Positions 39,911 to 49,733 of a DNA stretch of 64,000 nt are shown here, piece after piece (the first letter of the stretch is position 1; every line of letters begins with the position of its first letter). The notes beneath the pieces are model-generated. The model did not search any database. It was not told the origin of the DNA and was given only the letters and a program-made list of their open reading frames with translations. The DNA is taken from the NCBI GenBank assembly GCA_002837195.1, contig KZ478059.1, positions 124,001 to 188,000 of the forward strand, read 5' to 3'. Both the position numbers and the translations under genes were made by a program. The DNA comes from Enterobacterales bacterium CwR94. Lineage in GTDB: Bacteria > Pseudomonadota > Gammaproteobacteria > Enterobacterales > Enterobacteriaceae.

Positions 39911-40744
39911 TTGAAAATAACCAATGTCGTCAAGCAAGTGATTGCTTTAGCATTTATGTTTTACGCCTCCTCGGCATTTTCTCTGATAGAGATTGATGGA
40001 GACTTGGGGACAGATGATGGATATACTCGAATTATAATGTGGGAGTGGGAAGAAACTAAGGATGCTCCAAATCCCTGCTATGGTGCGCCAGTATGCTATG
40101 TCATGCCTGATATATTAGGTCATATATACAGACCAACTCTATGGCGAAATTATCAGCAGGGGCAGTATATTGAGGCGCAAATGTATGAAAAAGCCTCTCA
40201 GGTGAGAGATGCTTGGGTAAAAAAATATCCCTTAACCACCTATCTGTCGGGATATTACCGTTTTAAACAGGATTCGCCAAAATGTGCAAAGATGTGGTAC
40301 TCAACAAAAACGCCGACCGCTGAAGACGACATATCGCCGCAGGAATTTCCAGGAACCACTTGCTATGATGTTGTTCCGACCAAGCAGATATGTATGTTTG
40401 AATTAGAAGACCGCGAAGTACAATTTGGCCAGATTAATTTGGCTGAGATTAATGGCAAAAAGAAATACGTTAAAATTGTTATTGCTTGTATGTATGGAAC
40501 TAACATTCATATTTATGCAATGTCAGACACTAATGAGGAGAAGGTCTATCTTAGCAAGGACAGTAAATTCTACGCAAAATTAAGCATGGATGGTCAGAAT
40601 TTATTTAAGGGTGTCTCGGAGCCTATATATAAGTGGTTTCAAATGCATAGTTATTATATCGAAGTCGAGCTTGGGGTTGATGGGTATTCAGTGCCGTCAG
40701 GAAACTATACAGGCAATATGATTATCTATTTTGTTCATGACTAG
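39911..40744 (+). CDS. Putative tip adhesin of the fimbrial operon (MrpH-like in position)
   Basis: 277 residues from TTG at 39911 (AGGGG eight bases upstream; the frame is open to a TTG at 39890). Signal peptide ends near SSAFS. The N-terminal half (about 25-160) is Cys-containing (NPCYGAPVCYV, SPKCAKMW, GTTCYDV) with no domain I can name; the C-terminal half (about 165-277: KQICMFELEDREVQFGQINLAEI, VIACMYG, NMIIYFVHD) is pilin-like. Last gene of the operon and of adhesin size, like Proteus MrpH. Markedly A+T-rich relative to core genes, suggesting transfer or rapid diversification. Receptor unknown. Confidence 0.7.
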   Translation: MKITNVVKQVIALAFMFYASSAFSLIEIDGDLGTDDGYTRIIMWEWEETKDAPNPCYGAPVCYVMPDILGHIYRPTLWRNYQQGQYIEAQMYEKASQVRDAWVKKYPLTTYLSGYYRFKQDSPKCAKMWYSTKTPTAEDDISPQEFPGTTCYDVVPTKQICMFELEDREVQFGQINLAEINGKKKYVKIVIACMYGTNIHIYAMSDTNEEKVYLSKDSKFYAKLSMDGQNLFKGVSEPIYKWFQMHSYYIEVELGVDGYSVPSGNYTGNMIIYFVHD

Positions 40745-40780
40745 CTCGCCTTTCTTTTTGTCAAGAAAATAGATTGTTGC

Positions 40781-40815
40781 AAAGGCATTATAATTTAATG
40801 CCTTTGTCTCTTTTT
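40781..40815 (+). terminator. Terminator of the fimbrial operon
   Basis: Stem AAAGGCATT/AATGCCTTT with loop ataattt, followed by GTCTCTTTTT, 40 bases after the adhesin stop. Confidence 0.85.
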
Positions 40816-40849
40816 AAATGAAATTCTGTCGCCATTGGGAAGAACGAAT

Positions 40850-41955
40850 ATGCGCCGCATTGCATGGTTAGTTTTCGGGCTGACTCTCTCTAACGCTTGG
40901 GCACGCAACGATGGAGTACCCGAATTACTCCAGTTTGTCGAAAGCGCACAACTTCCTGCTGTAGGTCTAACGGCAGGCCAAAAGAAGAACGCGGCTTTCG
41001 AGCAAGATCTGAATAAAGCACGCACGCTGGAAAAACAGTTACAACGGTTGAAAAGCGAAAATCTGTTGCTGGAAAGAGAAAATACGTTATTGCGGCAGCA
41101 GCCTATTGTAAATCAACAAAACACCGCAGTTGCGGAAATGCAAACGCCAAAGCCATTACCCCCGTTACCTGAACTTTCTCAGATCGTCAAAAACGTCCGC
41201 CAGGCCTTTGCGCTAACGCCTGAAGAAGCCAAATTGCAACAGCGCCTTGCGCTACAAAAGCAGGCAATGGAGAAGACGCAGGCTGATAAAACAGCGCTGG
41301 AATCGGAAGCATTTTGGTTGCAGACGAAAAGCGATCTCAACAGCGAGATGACGAAAGAGCTCTATGCTTTAGGCATTTCGATGGGAGAAAATATCCGTGC
41401 AATTCAGAATGAGCGTAAGACGTGGGGCCTGGAAACCGATCAAAATACCTTAGTGAAAGGTTTGCTGGACACGTTGACCAATAAAAGCCAGTTAACCCCC
41501 GAACAGTATCAACTTGCACTGCGCAACACTGAAAAACGGATCGACGAGGCGCGTGTTAAGGTGGCTGCTAACCAACAGCAAGCGGGGCAGAAAGCGTTAC
41601 AGGCTTTCAAAGCCAAAGCGGGCGTGAAGAAAGACCCAACCGGGTTTTGGTATCACATTGGTTATGCCGGTGATGAGGAAATTAAAGCCGGAGCTAAGAT
41701 TGCCATTGTCGTGACGGAAAAGTTAACCAACGGTACCGTTGTGCAGGACATGGAATCGAATGGCAAGATGCTGTCGCAAACGTTGGAGTCATATCCGCCG
41801 TTGTTTCGTCGGGCGATCAGTTTGCTAAAAACCACGGCACCATGACATTAATGGTACCGCCTGAGTTAGCCTATGGCGATGAGGGTTTTGCCCCCTTAAT
41901 CCCACCGGGCGCCACAATGGTTTATACATTGCGCATCGACCACGTCTCTTCTTGA
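40850..41955 (+). pseudogene. Periplasmic FKBP-type prolyl isomerase, frameshifted near the 3' end
   Basis: Signal peptide (MRRIAWLVFGLTLSNAWA), a coiled-coil stretch (about 45-85, LEKQLQRLKSENLLLERENTLL), an FKBP N-terminal dimerisation-type helical domain and an FKBP catalytic domain. The frame stops at 41845 (TGA) after LESYPPLFRRAISLLK; the missing FKBP end (NHGTMTLMVPPELAYGDEGF, PPGATMVYTLRIDHV) continues in the -1 frame to the TGA at 41953-41955. One extra A in the A5 run of CTAAAAACC restores LKNHGT and a 368-residue protein. As it stands, part of the isomerase pocket is lost. Resembles FkpA/FklB in design but is longer. It lies just after the fimbrial operon terminator; a folding role for pilus proteins is possible but unproven. 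Confidence 0.8.
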
Positions 41956-42350
41956 TTGACACCACAGCAGTGAGCAGGATATTTTGCTCACTGCTATGGA
42001 CAGCTTATTTTAAAGTTTTGGTAACACTCATTAACATCCTCTCTTTTTGAACCGCATTGATGTCCTGATAACCGAATACTTTTGTCGCTATTTATCTGAC
42101 TAGATGACAACAGGCCTTGTTACATCCCCCTTCATGCTAATTGCCGCAACTTTTGTCGGCTTATTGCTTTATAACTCTTCCTTGTTTCTCTTTTACACTG
42201 TGCGCGAAATTATTCTGTGTTGGCAGTGTGCTCGCGTTACGTCGCCTAAATACCCGCTGTAACTTCCTGAGAATAGAGAAGCATCAGCAGAGCGTTACAG
42301 CATATACAGCACTTCTTTTAGGACGGCGCAGTTCCGCGCAAAGGGATAAC
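41956..42350. other. Intergenic region upstream of the MCP gene
   Basis: About 395 bases. It contains TAAAGTTT (42011-42018), identical to a sigma-28 -35, but no matching -10 at the right spacing. A hairpin-like TGAGCAGGATATTTTGCTCA (41974-41993) may end the FKBP gene. No gene seen. Confidence 0.45.
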
Positions 42351-43991
42351 ATGTTTAAAAAACTCAAAATATCAACGGCCATTACGGGCATAGTGGTGTT
42401 ATTTACACTGATTCAGGTCGGTGTGATTGCCTTTAGCCTGATGAATGCGGTTGCCAATAATAAAAACTTCCAACGCATCCAGGTCTCCGTGGTGAATAAT
42501 AACGCCATGCAAGATGCGATGTTCAACGTCAACGGTGCTCTGGTACAACTGAATGGCATGCTGCTGCAAAGCAGCCTGAACCGTCCATTGGACCCTTCCA
42601 TGATGGAAGCGGCAAAGATACGCATTGAATTAGCACGCCACGGAATGAGTTCCTTTCTGGAAACGCCTTTTAACAGCACAGAAGAGCAGGCTGCAGCAGA
42701 AGCGTTAAGTAAAAAATTCGACGTGGTGATGGGCATCGTGCAGGGTAAATTTAGTTACCTCAACGACCCAACACAACTGCCAGACACCATTCATGCTGAA
42801 GGTGAGGCTCGTGATGAAATGCGTAGCCAGTTACAGCACTTTAGCGAAGTGAATAGCCGTCTTAATGATAGCTATCGCCAGCAAGCGGAGTCGGATTATG
42901 ACACCATGGTAATGATGTCGATTGCCGCTTTAGTGTTTGCTCTGGTCTTCTTAGTGTTGGTGCGTATCTGGGTGCAGCGCGTATTGGTGTCACGAATGGC
43001 GATGACCACGCAATCTATCCAGCGTATTGCGCAGGGTGATTTAAGCCATCACATTGACGCCGGCAGTGAAAACGAATTGGGTCAGATGCTGGCGGAACTG
43101 GAAAAAATGCGCCTGGCGCTGACCAGCACGGTTGCCGGTATTCGCGATGGTGTAGGGCGTATCTATTCAAATGCGCAGGAAATTGCCAACGGTAACAACG
43201 ATCTTTCGTCACGCACAGAAGAGCAGGCTTCCGCACTGCAAGAAACTGCCGCCAGCATGGAGCAAATTAAAACTACCGTGCGTCAAAATGCTGATAACGC
43301 ACACAGCGCTCGCCAACTGGCTAAAAATGCCAGTGATAATGCCAGCAATGGTGGCAAAGTGATGAGCAATCTGGAAAGCATCATGCAGCAGATTAGCCAA
43401 AGCTCGCGTCAGATTGCGGATATTAACGGGGTGATTGATAGCATCGCCAATCAAACGAATATTCTTTCTCTTAATGCGGCGGTAGAGGCGGCACGCGCAG
43501 GCGAACAGGGCAGAGGTTTTGCGGTGGTGGCGGAAGAAGTGCGCAGCCTCGCTAAACGCAGTGCTGATGCAGCGAAAGAGATTAAAGAATTGATCACAAC
43601 CTGCGTGGCTATTATGGATACCGGTACGCAACAGGTTGGCAATGCCAGCATCGTGATGAATGAAATCGTCTCTTCTGTTAGCCAGGTCACCGAAATCATG
43701 GGGGAAATCACCCTGGCGTCTGATGAACAGAGCGCAGGCATTAACCAAATTGCGCAGGCGGTCAATGAGATGGATCTTGTCACGCAGCAAAACGCAACCT
43801 TAGTCGAAGAAGCCGCTGCGGCAGCCAGTAATTTAGAAAAACAGTCGGAAACGCTGGAGAACATTGTGGGGAAATTTACGCTTCAATCCTCCGAATATGT
43901 CAGCAATTCTGCGATGGATTCAGTAATGCCACGAAACAATCGCCGTCTGGCTATTAAGCATCATCATGAGGGGCAATGGGAATCCTTTTAG
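42351..43991 (+). CDS. Methyl-accepting chemotaxis protein
   Basis: 546 residues. TM1 about 9-30, periplasmic sensor about 31-183 (four-helix, Tar/Tsr-like size), TM2 about 184-205, HAMP, methylation helices and the signalling tip. The C terminus ends QWESF, the pentapeptide that tethers CheR and CheB. The hairpin tip reads [26 protein letters not shown]: the trimer-contact Phe found in E. coli receptors (IAFQTNILALN) is Asn. Ligand unknown. AAGGGA precedes the ATG at 42351; an upstream extension of the frame is not coding. It lies before flhDC, not in the che operon. Confidence 0.93.
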   Translation: MFKKLKISTAITGIVVLFTLIQVGVIAFSLMNAVANNKNFQRIQVSVVNNNAMQDAMFNVNGALVQLNGMLLQSSLNRPLDPSMMEAAKIRIELARHGMSSFLETPFNSTEEQAAAEALSKKFDVVMGIVQGKFSYLNDPTQLPDTIHAEGEARDEMRSQLQHFSEVNSRLNDSYRQQAESDYDTMVMMSIAALVFALVFLVLVRIWVQRVLVSRMAMTTQSIQRIAQGDLSHHIDAGSENELGQMLAELEKMRLALTSTVAGIRDGVGRIYSNAQEIANGNNDLSSRTEEQASALQETAASMEQIKTTVRQNADNAHSARQLAKNASDNASNGGKVMSNLESIMQQISQSSRQIADINGVIDSIANQTNILSLNAAVEAARAGEQGRGFAVVAEEVRSLAKRSADAAKEIKELITTCVAIMDTGTQQVGNASIVMNEIVSSVSQVTEIMGEITLASDEQSAGINQIAQAVNEMDLVTQQNATLVEEAAAAASNLEKQSETLENIVGKFTLQSSEYVSNSAMDSVMPRNNRRLAIKHHHEGQWESF

Positions 43992-44535
43992 TCGGTAAGA
44001 GATTTCTGCGTTCGATGACGATGTGCTGAACGTGAGAGCAACCTGACCAACCGTCTGAGATGTCCCATTTTTCAGACGGTTGAAAAATGCGCTAAGAATC
44101 ATCCTAATCGCAAATGGGCCTGCTTTATTAATTCGATTAATCTTTTAATAATTTTTAATCACTGAGGTGTTATTGATAATTCGTTTGTGAATCAATGCGA
44201 TGAGTGAACTCGTTAAGCGGTCTCGTTAATTTTTCATCAACAACGCGATCGGTTACTATGACTTTCGAAAACACATTAAGACGCGTTGCAGCTATCCGCT
44301 GATTGAGAGGATGTTTCGGGATAAGATTCCTGGATTCAGCAACTTCGCCGCGTCATTCGATAATTCAGGTAACAAGTTTTATATTCAGCCAGCGTCACAT
44401 TTCTCAGGGTAAAAGGGAGAGGGTGATTGTCACAATAACGTTATAGATAACGTAAAGTGTCGCCTGAATGATAAATTAAACTTAACGATGAGCAGCGCTG
44501 GCTTTTTTGGGCCGCATTGTCTCAGGAGTGGACGC
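43992..44535. promoter_or_regulatory. Long flhDC upstream region
   Basis: About 540 bases, A+T-rich, as is usual for the flhDC master promoter, which integrates many regulators. An 11-base inverted repeat CAACCGTCTGA/TCAGACGGTTG (44048-44058, 44072-44082) follows the MCP gene; it lacks a T run, so it may be a terminator remnant or a binding site. No promoter elements could be placed with confidence. Confidence 0.5.
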
Positions 44536-44877
44536 ATGACTCTCGACGATGAACACCTTCAAAACATTCATGACATCAATTTGTCATACTTATTATTAGC
44601 GCAACAACTCATTCGTCAGGATCGCTATGCCGCAGGATTTCGCTTAGGGCTAAGTCATGAAACGATAGAAACCCTAAAAGGTTTATCACTGCCGCAATTG
44701 GTAAAGCTAGCGTCGACCAGTCAATTGATTTGCCAGTTACGTATTGATGATCAGACGTTAATTAATCATCTGACGAAAGACTCACGCATAGAGGCATTGC
44801 AAAAGATTCACACAGGAATTGTGTTATCCACCAATTTGAATAATTCGCTTTCAGAACCGGGTGTGATATCCGCTTAG
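44536..44877 (+). CDS. flhD: Flagellar master regulator FlhD
   Basis: 113 residues; with FlhC forms FlhD4C2, the activator of class 2 flagellar promoters. Matches the family in [41 protein letters not shown] and [18 protein letters not shown]. The ATG at 44536 has AGGAG seven bases upstream and gives [18 protein letters not shown]; in-frame codons further upstream have no ribosome site. flhC follows after 10 bases. Confidence 0.96.
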   Translation: MTLDDEHLQNIHDINLSYLLLAQQLIRQDRYAAGFRLGLSHETIETLKGLSLPQLVKLASTSQLICQLRIDDQTLINHLTKDSRIEALQKIHTGIVLSTNLNNSLSEPGVISA

Positions 44878-44887
44878 AGGGCGCGCT

Positions 44888-45457
44888 ATGTGTGAAAAAA
44901 GTATTCTTAATGAGGTGCGTGAAGTCAATATTGCCATGGAATTGATTTCCTTAGGCGCCCGCATGCAGGTTTTAGAAAGTGAAACACAGTTGAGTCGCCG
45001 ACGTCTTTTAAAACTTTATAAAGAGTTGCGTGGCTGCCCACCACCGAAAGGGATGCTGCCATTCTCAGAAGACTGGTTTATGGCGTGGGAGCAGAATATA
45101 CATTCGTCGATGTTCTATAACATCTACCTGTATCTGCAAAAAACAGAACAAAACCGTTCCATTGAGGCAACATTAAAAGCGTATCGACTTTATTTAGAAC
45201 AATGCCCTGTGGTACCCAATGAAAAACAAGTGCTAGGCCTGACTCGCGCCTGGACATTACTGCGCTTTATTGAGTGCGGCTTGATTGAATATAAGCAGTG
45301 TAGTTGTTGTGGAGGCGGCTTTGTGGTCACCCAGGAGTATGCCAAAAATCCCTTTATTTGCAGTTTATGTAATCCGCCTTCACGTGCGGTAAAACGCAAC
45401 GCGAAGTCGGCAAATAGCGCTTTAGGGTTTACTACGCTGCAACAAATCGCCGTGTGA
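44888..45457 (+). CDS. flhC: Flagellar master regulator FlhC
   Basis: 189 residues (192 in E. coli). N-terminal helical part [56 protein letters not shown] is typical. The C-terminal zinc site is CSCCGG and CSLC followed by NPPSRAVKR. Partner of FlhD. In E. coli motA follows; here only 126 bases separate it from cheA, with no motA or motB. Confidence 0.96.
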   Translation: MCEKSILNEVREVNIAMELISLGARMQVLESETQLSRRRLLKLYKELRGCPPPKGMLPFSEDWFMAWEQNIHSSMFYNIYLYLQKTEQNRSIEATLKAYRLYLEQCPVVPNEKQVLGLTRAWTLLRFIECGLIEYKQCSCCGGGFVVTQEYAKNPFICSLCNPPSRAVKRNAKSANSALGFTTLQQIAV

Positions 45458-45531
45458 TTCGCCGTTAACCTCAGCGGGCAGAGAAACTGCCTTGCCTTAC
45501 GGTGAGAGGCAATGTCTGCCTGGCAACACCC

Positions 45532-45558
45532 CTGATTTTTTAATAACGATGCCGATCG
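45532..45558 (+). promoter_or_regulatory. Possible sigma-28 promoter of cheA
   Basis: GCCGATCG at 45551-45558 matches the first six bases of the sigma-28 -10 (GCCGATAA); the -35 position 11 bases upstream (CTGATTTT) matches TAAAGTTT at only four of eight. It is 26 bases before the cheA ATG. Weak candidate. Confidence 0.3.
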
Positions 45559-45583
45559 ACTGAATATAACAAGGCCCGAGAGT

Positions 45584-47677
45584 ATGGACGTCAGTGATTT
45601 TTACCAAACCTTCTTTGAAGAAGCCGATGAACTGCTGGCGGATATGGAGCAGCATCTTTTAAATCTGGATTGTCAGACGCCAGATAAAGAAATGATGAAC
45701 GCGATTTTCCGCGCCGCGCACTCCATTAAAGGGGGAGCTGGAACCTTTGGTTTTACCGTGTTGCAGGAAACAACGCACCTGATGGAGAACTTATTGGATG
45801 AAGCGCGCCAGGGCGAGCTACAACTGAACAGTGACATCATTAATCTGTTTCTGAAAAGCAAAGACATTATGCAAACGCAATTGGATGCCTATAAGGCTTC
45901 GGAAGAACCCGATCAGGCCAGTTTTGTCTGGATTTGCGACGCTTTACGCAACATTGCCCTGGAAGAGCAGGGTGAACAACCTGACAACGCTGCAGTGGCT
46001 GAGCCCGAAGCTGAAGAAGAGGTTGTGGCAGAAGAAGTCATCGAATACGAAGAGAACGAAGATGGCTCGGTGACCCTGATTGTGACGCTGAAGGATGTGC
46101 CTGAAGCAGAGCATGAAATTCTGGTGGAAGAGCTGGAAAGTTTAGGTGAGGTCATCACCAAACAGAGCACCGGTGAAACGCTGTGCGTGGAAATGAGCAC
46201 CTCGACCTCCGCCGAAGACATCATTGCCGTGCTCTGTTTTGTGGTGGAAGAGTCTCAGGTGAATGTCGCACGCAAAGCTGTGGTTCGCGCGGCTGCGCCT
46301 GCAGCACCCAGCGAAGCGACTACTGAAGTCGAGACTTCTTCCGTCGAGATTGAACCTGAACCTGCTGTTGCTAAGGCACCAGAGGAAATCGAAGCCCCTG
46401 CGGCGACGTCGCCTGCCATGCCGGCAATCCCCGCGAAAGCCGCCCCGCGTGGTAACGGTGCAGAATCGAGCAGCATTCGCGTTGCCGTTGAGAAAGTGGA
46501 TCAGATAATCAATCAGGTGGGCGAACTCATCATCACGCAAGCGATGTTGACGCAGCTCTCTGCAGAACTCGATCCGGCACGCCATCATGCACTGTTGAGC
46601 AGTATTAGCCAGCTGGAGCGCAATGCGCGTGACCTGCAAGAGTCTGTAATGTCGGTGCGCATGATGCCGATGGAATACGTGTTCAGCCGCTTCCCGCGCT
46701 TAGTTCACGATTTAGGCACACGACTGAATAAAGAAATTGAACTGACGCTGCGCGGGGGTTCTGCAGAGCTGGATAAGAGCTTAATCGAGCGCATTATCGA
46801 TCCCCTCACTCACCTGGTGCGTAACAGTCTTGACCACGGCATTGAGCCAGTTGAGGCGCGCTTACAAAAAGGCAAACCGGCGAAAGGCAATCTGATCCTG
46901 TCAGCAGAGCACCACGGTGGCAACATCGTTATCGAAGTGATTGATGACGGTGCGGGCCTCAACCGTGAGAAAATTTTGGCTCGCGCGCGCAGTCAAGGCA
47001 TGACGGTCAGTGAAAACTGGAGCGATGACGAGATCTGGATGCTTATTTTTGCCGCTGGCTTCTCCACGGCAGAGAAAGTCACTGATGTTTCAGGGCGTGG
47101 CGTCGGGATGGATGTTGTGCGTCGAAATATCATGGCCATGGGTGGACATGTTGAAGTTCATTCCGAAGAGAACAAAGGCACGACGATTCGTATCATCCTG
47201 CCTCTGACGCTGGCCATTTTGGACGGTATGTCCGTCATGGTCGGCGATGAGGTCTATGTCTTGCCGTTGAGCAGCGTAATGGAGTCACTGCGTCCTTCGA
47301 GCAGCATGCTGTATCACCTGGCCGGTGATGAACAAATGCTGCAGGTGCGCGGCGAATATCTGCCTTTAGTTGAACTGAATCATGCCTTCAACATCCCTTC
47401 TCAGCATCGGGAAACGGACGAAAAAATCGCGGTCATTCTGCAAAGTGCAGGTTGTCGTTATGCACTACTGGTTGATCAATTAATTGGTCAGCACCAGGTG
47501 GTGGTGAAAAACCTTGAACATAACTACCGCAAAGTGGCTGGCGTGTCTGCCGCGACCATTCTTGGCGACGGTAGTGTGGCATTGATATTGGATGTGGTGG
47601 GTCTGCCAACGTTGTCGAAAAACAAGAAGTTGAAAGGCAAATCATTAAATGAAAAAGAATGCGGGAGCACGCAATGA
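45584..47677 (+). CDS. cheA: Chemotaxis histidine kinase CheA
   Basis: 697 residues. P1 HPt domain with phospho-accepting His46 in [16 protein letters not shown]; acidic linker ([21 protein letters not shown]); P2 CheY/CheB-binding domain (about 165-235, ending [14 protein letters not shown]); a Pro/Ala-rich linker; P3 dimerisation ([24 protein letters not shown]); P4 ATPase ([34 protein letters not shown]); P5 CheW-like end ([18 protein letters not shown]). It phosphorylates CheY and CheB in receptor arrays. The stop overlaps the cheW start (ATGA). No motAB lies upstream, unlike E. coli. Confidence 0.97.
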   Translation: MDVSDFYQTFFEEADELLADMEQHLLNLDCQTPDKEMMNAIFRAAHSIKGGAGTFGFTVLQETTHLMENLLDEARQGELQLNSDIINLFLKSKDIMQTQLDAYKASEEPDQASFVWICDALRNIALEEQGEQPDNAAVAEPEAEEEVVAEEVIEYEENEDGSVTLIVTLKDVPEAEHEILVEELESLGEVITKQSTGETLCVEMSTSTSAEDIIAVLCFVVEESQVNVARKAVVRAAAPAAPSEATTEVETSSVEIEPEPAVAKAPEEIEAPAATSPAMPAIPAKAAPRGNGAESSSIRVAVEKVDQIINQVGELIITQAMLTQLSAELDPARHHALLSSISQLERNARDLQESVMSVRMMPMEYVFSRFPRLVHDLGTRLNKEIELTLRGGSAELDKSLIERIIDPLTHLVRNSLDHGIEPVEARLQKGKPAKGNLILSAEHHGGNIVIEVIDDGAGLNREKILARARSQGMTVSENWSDDEIWMLIFAAGFSTAEKVTDVSGRGVGMDVVRRNIMAMGGHVEVHSEENKGTTIRIILPLTLAILDGMSVMVGDEVYVLPLSSVMESLRPSSSMLYHLAGDEQMLQVRGEYLPLVELNHAFNIPSQHRETDEKIAVILQSAGCRYALLVDQLIGQHQVVVKNLEHNYRKVAGVSAATILGDGSVALILDVVGLPTLSKNKKLKGKSLNEKECGSTQ

Positions 47678-48180
47678 GTTTGATTAGTGCGGATAAACTC
47701 GGTGGCGATGAAAATCTGGGCCAGGAATATCTGATTTTTACTCTGGGCAATGAAGAATATGGAATCGAAATCCTGAAGGTTCAGGAAATTCGTGGATACG
47801 ATCGTGTCACCCGCATTCCAAATGCTCCAGACTTTATTACCGGTGTTACCAATCTGCGCGGTGTGATTGTGCCGATTGTTGATCTGCGTGTGAAATTCAA
47901 TCTCGGTACCCATGAGATTGATTCTGATACGGTGATCATTGTGCTGAACCTCAATGATCGCGTGGTCGGCATTGTGGTGGATGGCGTATCGGATGTGGTT
48001 TCATTGAACGTTGATCAGATTAAGCCCGCGCCCGATTTCTCAGCGACGCTGTCTACCAAATACTTATTGGGTCTGGGTCTGTTGAATGAACGGATGTTAA
48101 TTCTGGTGGATATCGAAAAACTGTTAAACAGTGAAGAGATGGAATTACTGGAAAAACTGACCGAAGTGGCTTACGCCTAA
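47674..48180 (+). CDS. cheW: Chemotaxis coupling protein CheW
   Basis: 168 residues (167 in E. coli). Couples receptors to CheA. Motifs [52 protein letters not shown] and [13 protein letters not shown] are standard. ATG at 47674 overlaps the cheA stop by four bases. A terminator follows; tar/tap and cheRBYZ do not continue on this strand. Confidence 0.97.
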   Translation: MSLISADKLGGDENLGQEYLIFTLGNEEYGIEILKVQEIRGYDRVTRIPNAPDFITGVTNLRGVIVPIVDLRVKFNLGTHEIDSDTVIIVLNLNDRVVGIVVDGVSDVVSLNVDQIKPAPDFSATLSTKYLLGLGLLNERMLILVDIEKLLNSEEMELLEKLTEVAYA

Positions 48181-48204
48181 GCCGTCGGGAAAACGCTGTT
48201 AATA

Positions 48205-48238
48205 AGGCCGCCATTCGTCAGAGTGGCGGCCTTTTTGC
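48205..48238 (+). terminator. cheAW terminator
   Basis: Stem GGCCGCCA/TGGCGGCC with a ten-base loop, followed by TTTTTG, 25 bases after the cheW stop. It closes cheAW as a two-gene transcript. Confidence 0.9.
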
Positions 48239-48266
48239 GCGATGTAAAAGAGCAGGGCGGCACAGA

Positions 48267-48536
48267 TTATTTTTTGCGTAGCAGGGCGGTCGCTGCCGCG
48301 ATAAGAACACCGATAAGTGGCATGGCACCCGCACCGGCTAAAAAGTTATGTTTATCGATTTGCGCACTTTTATGAATATCCCTGTAACGAGCCAGCGCAT
48401 GATTTTCATCTGCCGCGCTCACCGCTTCAAATTGCTTTGCATACCCCTGCTGTATCAATCGTAGCGCGCCCTCGGTATCTGACTTGTTGAGAGCAGTGAT
48501 ATGTTGACCCTTTCTATAAAAGCAGTAATGCGGCAT
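48267..48536 (-). CDS. Hypothetical protein with C-terminal membrane anchor, between cheW and cheZ
   Basis: 89 residues. N terminus MPHYCFYRKGQHITALNKSDTEGALRLIQQGYAKQFEAVSA looks like a small soluble domain; residues about 66-86 (LAGAGAMPLIGVLIAAATALL) form one hydrophobic helix followed by RKK, a tail-anchor pattern. AAGGAATATCAG before the ATG is a good ribosome site. No family recognised. It lies at the junction where the che cluster changes orientation. Confidence 0.7.
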   Translation of the reverse strand: MPHYCFYRKGQHITALNKSDTEGALRLIQQGYAKQFEAVSAADENHALARYRDIHKSAQIDKHNFLAGAGAMPLIGVLIAAATALLRKK

Positions 48537-48602
48537 CTGATATTCCTTATCAGGGGCACAGTGGGATTAAGCAGTCTAACGGAACGTGGCTGAAATTATC
48601 CC

Positions 48603-48637
48603 AAAAAAAAACACCGGCTGATAAAGCCAGTGTTTTG
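48603..48637 (-). terminator. cheRBYZ terminator
   Basis: On the minus strand ACACTGGC-tttatca-GCCGGTGT followed by a run of T (T8), about 32 bases after the cheZ stop. Confidence 0.88.
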
Positions 48638-48668
48638 AGGGTAACGCCGAATCCTTTGCTGAACGGTC

Positions 48669-49310
48669 TCAAAAACCCAGAGACTCCAGCAAATCGTCGA
48701 CTTGATCTTGCGAGGCCACCACATCGGCGGCGGTAGGATCAATCTGTGGTCCGTTTTTTAACCCTTCGGTTTTCAGCAGGCGCGCCGCTTCGGGAACGCA
48801 CAGCGTATCACGGAGAATATGCACTAACTCGCGCTCAACTTTCTCAATCATGGCCAGCATTTGCTGCATAACCTGGCCGGTTAAGTCCTGAAAGTCTTGT
48901 GCCAGCATAATGGCCGTCAGTTGTTCTTGCGTCAGGGTAGAGAGTGCCGGGGTATCACGCAGAAACGTGCGGGTATCACGGACCAACTGACGGGCTTCAT
49001 CCATCTCTAATGGGCCAACAAACCAGGTGTCCCAGCGCGAGGTTAATGTCTCCGCCTGTTCGCCCAGCACGCGTTGCAGAGGGCGAACCATCTCCACGCT
49101 GCTCAGGACCTGACTGGCGGCCTGCGCCGTTTTGCCTGCCACATACTCCAGACGTTGGCGCGTATCAGGAATGGCTTCTGCAACACCTTGCATGGCCTGA
49201 CCCAGTCCCAGACGCGCAACGTCATCGTGTAACTCGCGAGCGAGTTGACCTAACCGGAAAAACGTTGCGCTAAGGGAATCCGCAGCCTCATTGGCCTGGG
49301 GCGTCTCCAT
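48669..49310 (-). CDS. cheZ: CheY-P phosphatase CheZ
   Basis: 213 residues (214 in E. coli). Accelerates dephosphorylation of CheY-P. The catalytic Gln and Asp region LAQDFQDLTGQVMQQM and the C-terminal CheY-binding helix DQVDDLLESLGF are conserved. The ATG at 49310 lies two bases after the cheY stop; an in-frame GTG at 49319 overlaps cheY and is less likely. Last gene of the inverted cheRBYZ group. Confidence 0.96.
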   Translation of the reverse strand: METPQANEAADSLSATFFRLGQLARELHDDVARLGLGQAMQGVAEAIPDTRQRLEYVAGKTAQAASQVLSSVEMVRPLQRVLGEQAETLTSRWDTWFVGPLEMDEARQLVRDTRTFLRDTPALSTLTQEQLTAIMLAQDFQDLTGQVMQQMLAMIEKVERELVHILRDTLCVPEAARLLKTEGLKNGPQIDPTAADVVASQDQVDDLLESLGF

Positions 49311-49312
49311 CC

Positions 49313-49702
49313 TTACCACCCCAACTTCTCAAAAATCTTATTCAGCTTTTCATGCAAGACCGCGCCGGTAAAAGGCTTCACGACGTAGCCATTGGCACCT
49401 GCGCGCGCGGCAGCAATGATATTCTCTTTTTTGGCTTCCGCAGTCACCATCAACACCGGCAGGCTACGCATCCCTTCATCCTGACGGATAGTGGTCAGCA
49501 ACTCCAGACCATCCAGATTGGGCATGTTCCAGTCGGTGATCACGAAATCGAAAGGCTTATCCTGCAATTTTTGCCAGGCAACCTGACCGTCTTCCGCTTC
49601 ATCGATATTGTTAAAGCCTTGTTCCTGCAATAAACCGCGCACGATGCGGCGCATGGTGGTGAAATCGTCCACCACTAAAAAGCGTAAATTTTTATCTGCC
49701 AT
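49313..49702 (-). CDS. cheY: Chemotaxis response regulator CheY
   Basis: 129 residues; near-identical in layout to E. coli CheY. Asp12 and Asp13 (VVDDF), phosphorylated Asp57 (ITDWNMPN), Thr87 (MVTAEAK) and Lys109 (VVKPFTG) are present. Binds FliM when phosphorylated by CheA and reverses rotation. 31 bases after cheB. Confidence 0.98.
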   Translation of the reverse strand: MADKNLRFLVVDDFTTMRRIVRGLLQEQGFNNIDEAEDGQVAWQKLQDKPFDFVITDWNMPNLDGLELLTTIRQDEGMRSLPVLMVTAEAKKENIIAAARAGANGYVVKPFTGAVLHEKLNKIFEKLGW

Positions 49703-49733
49703 CTCACTCTCCTTGGAACGGGGCGTGCAGGAC

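Noticed and set aside
42011-42037. TAAAGTTT, a perfect sigma-28 -35, upstream of the MCP gene
   Set aside because: Eleven bases downstream the sequence is ATTAACAT, which does not resemble GCCGATAA, and the site is over 300 bases from the gene.
44048-44082. Eleven-base inverted repeat after the MCP gene as an intrinsic terminator
   Set aside because: It is followed by GAAAAATGC, not a T run, on the plus strand, and has no T run on the minus strand either.
44180-44205. CRP-like site TTTGTGAATCAATGCGATGAG upstream of flhDC (first half TGTGA)
   Set aside because: The second half does not match TCACA, so it is not better than chance.
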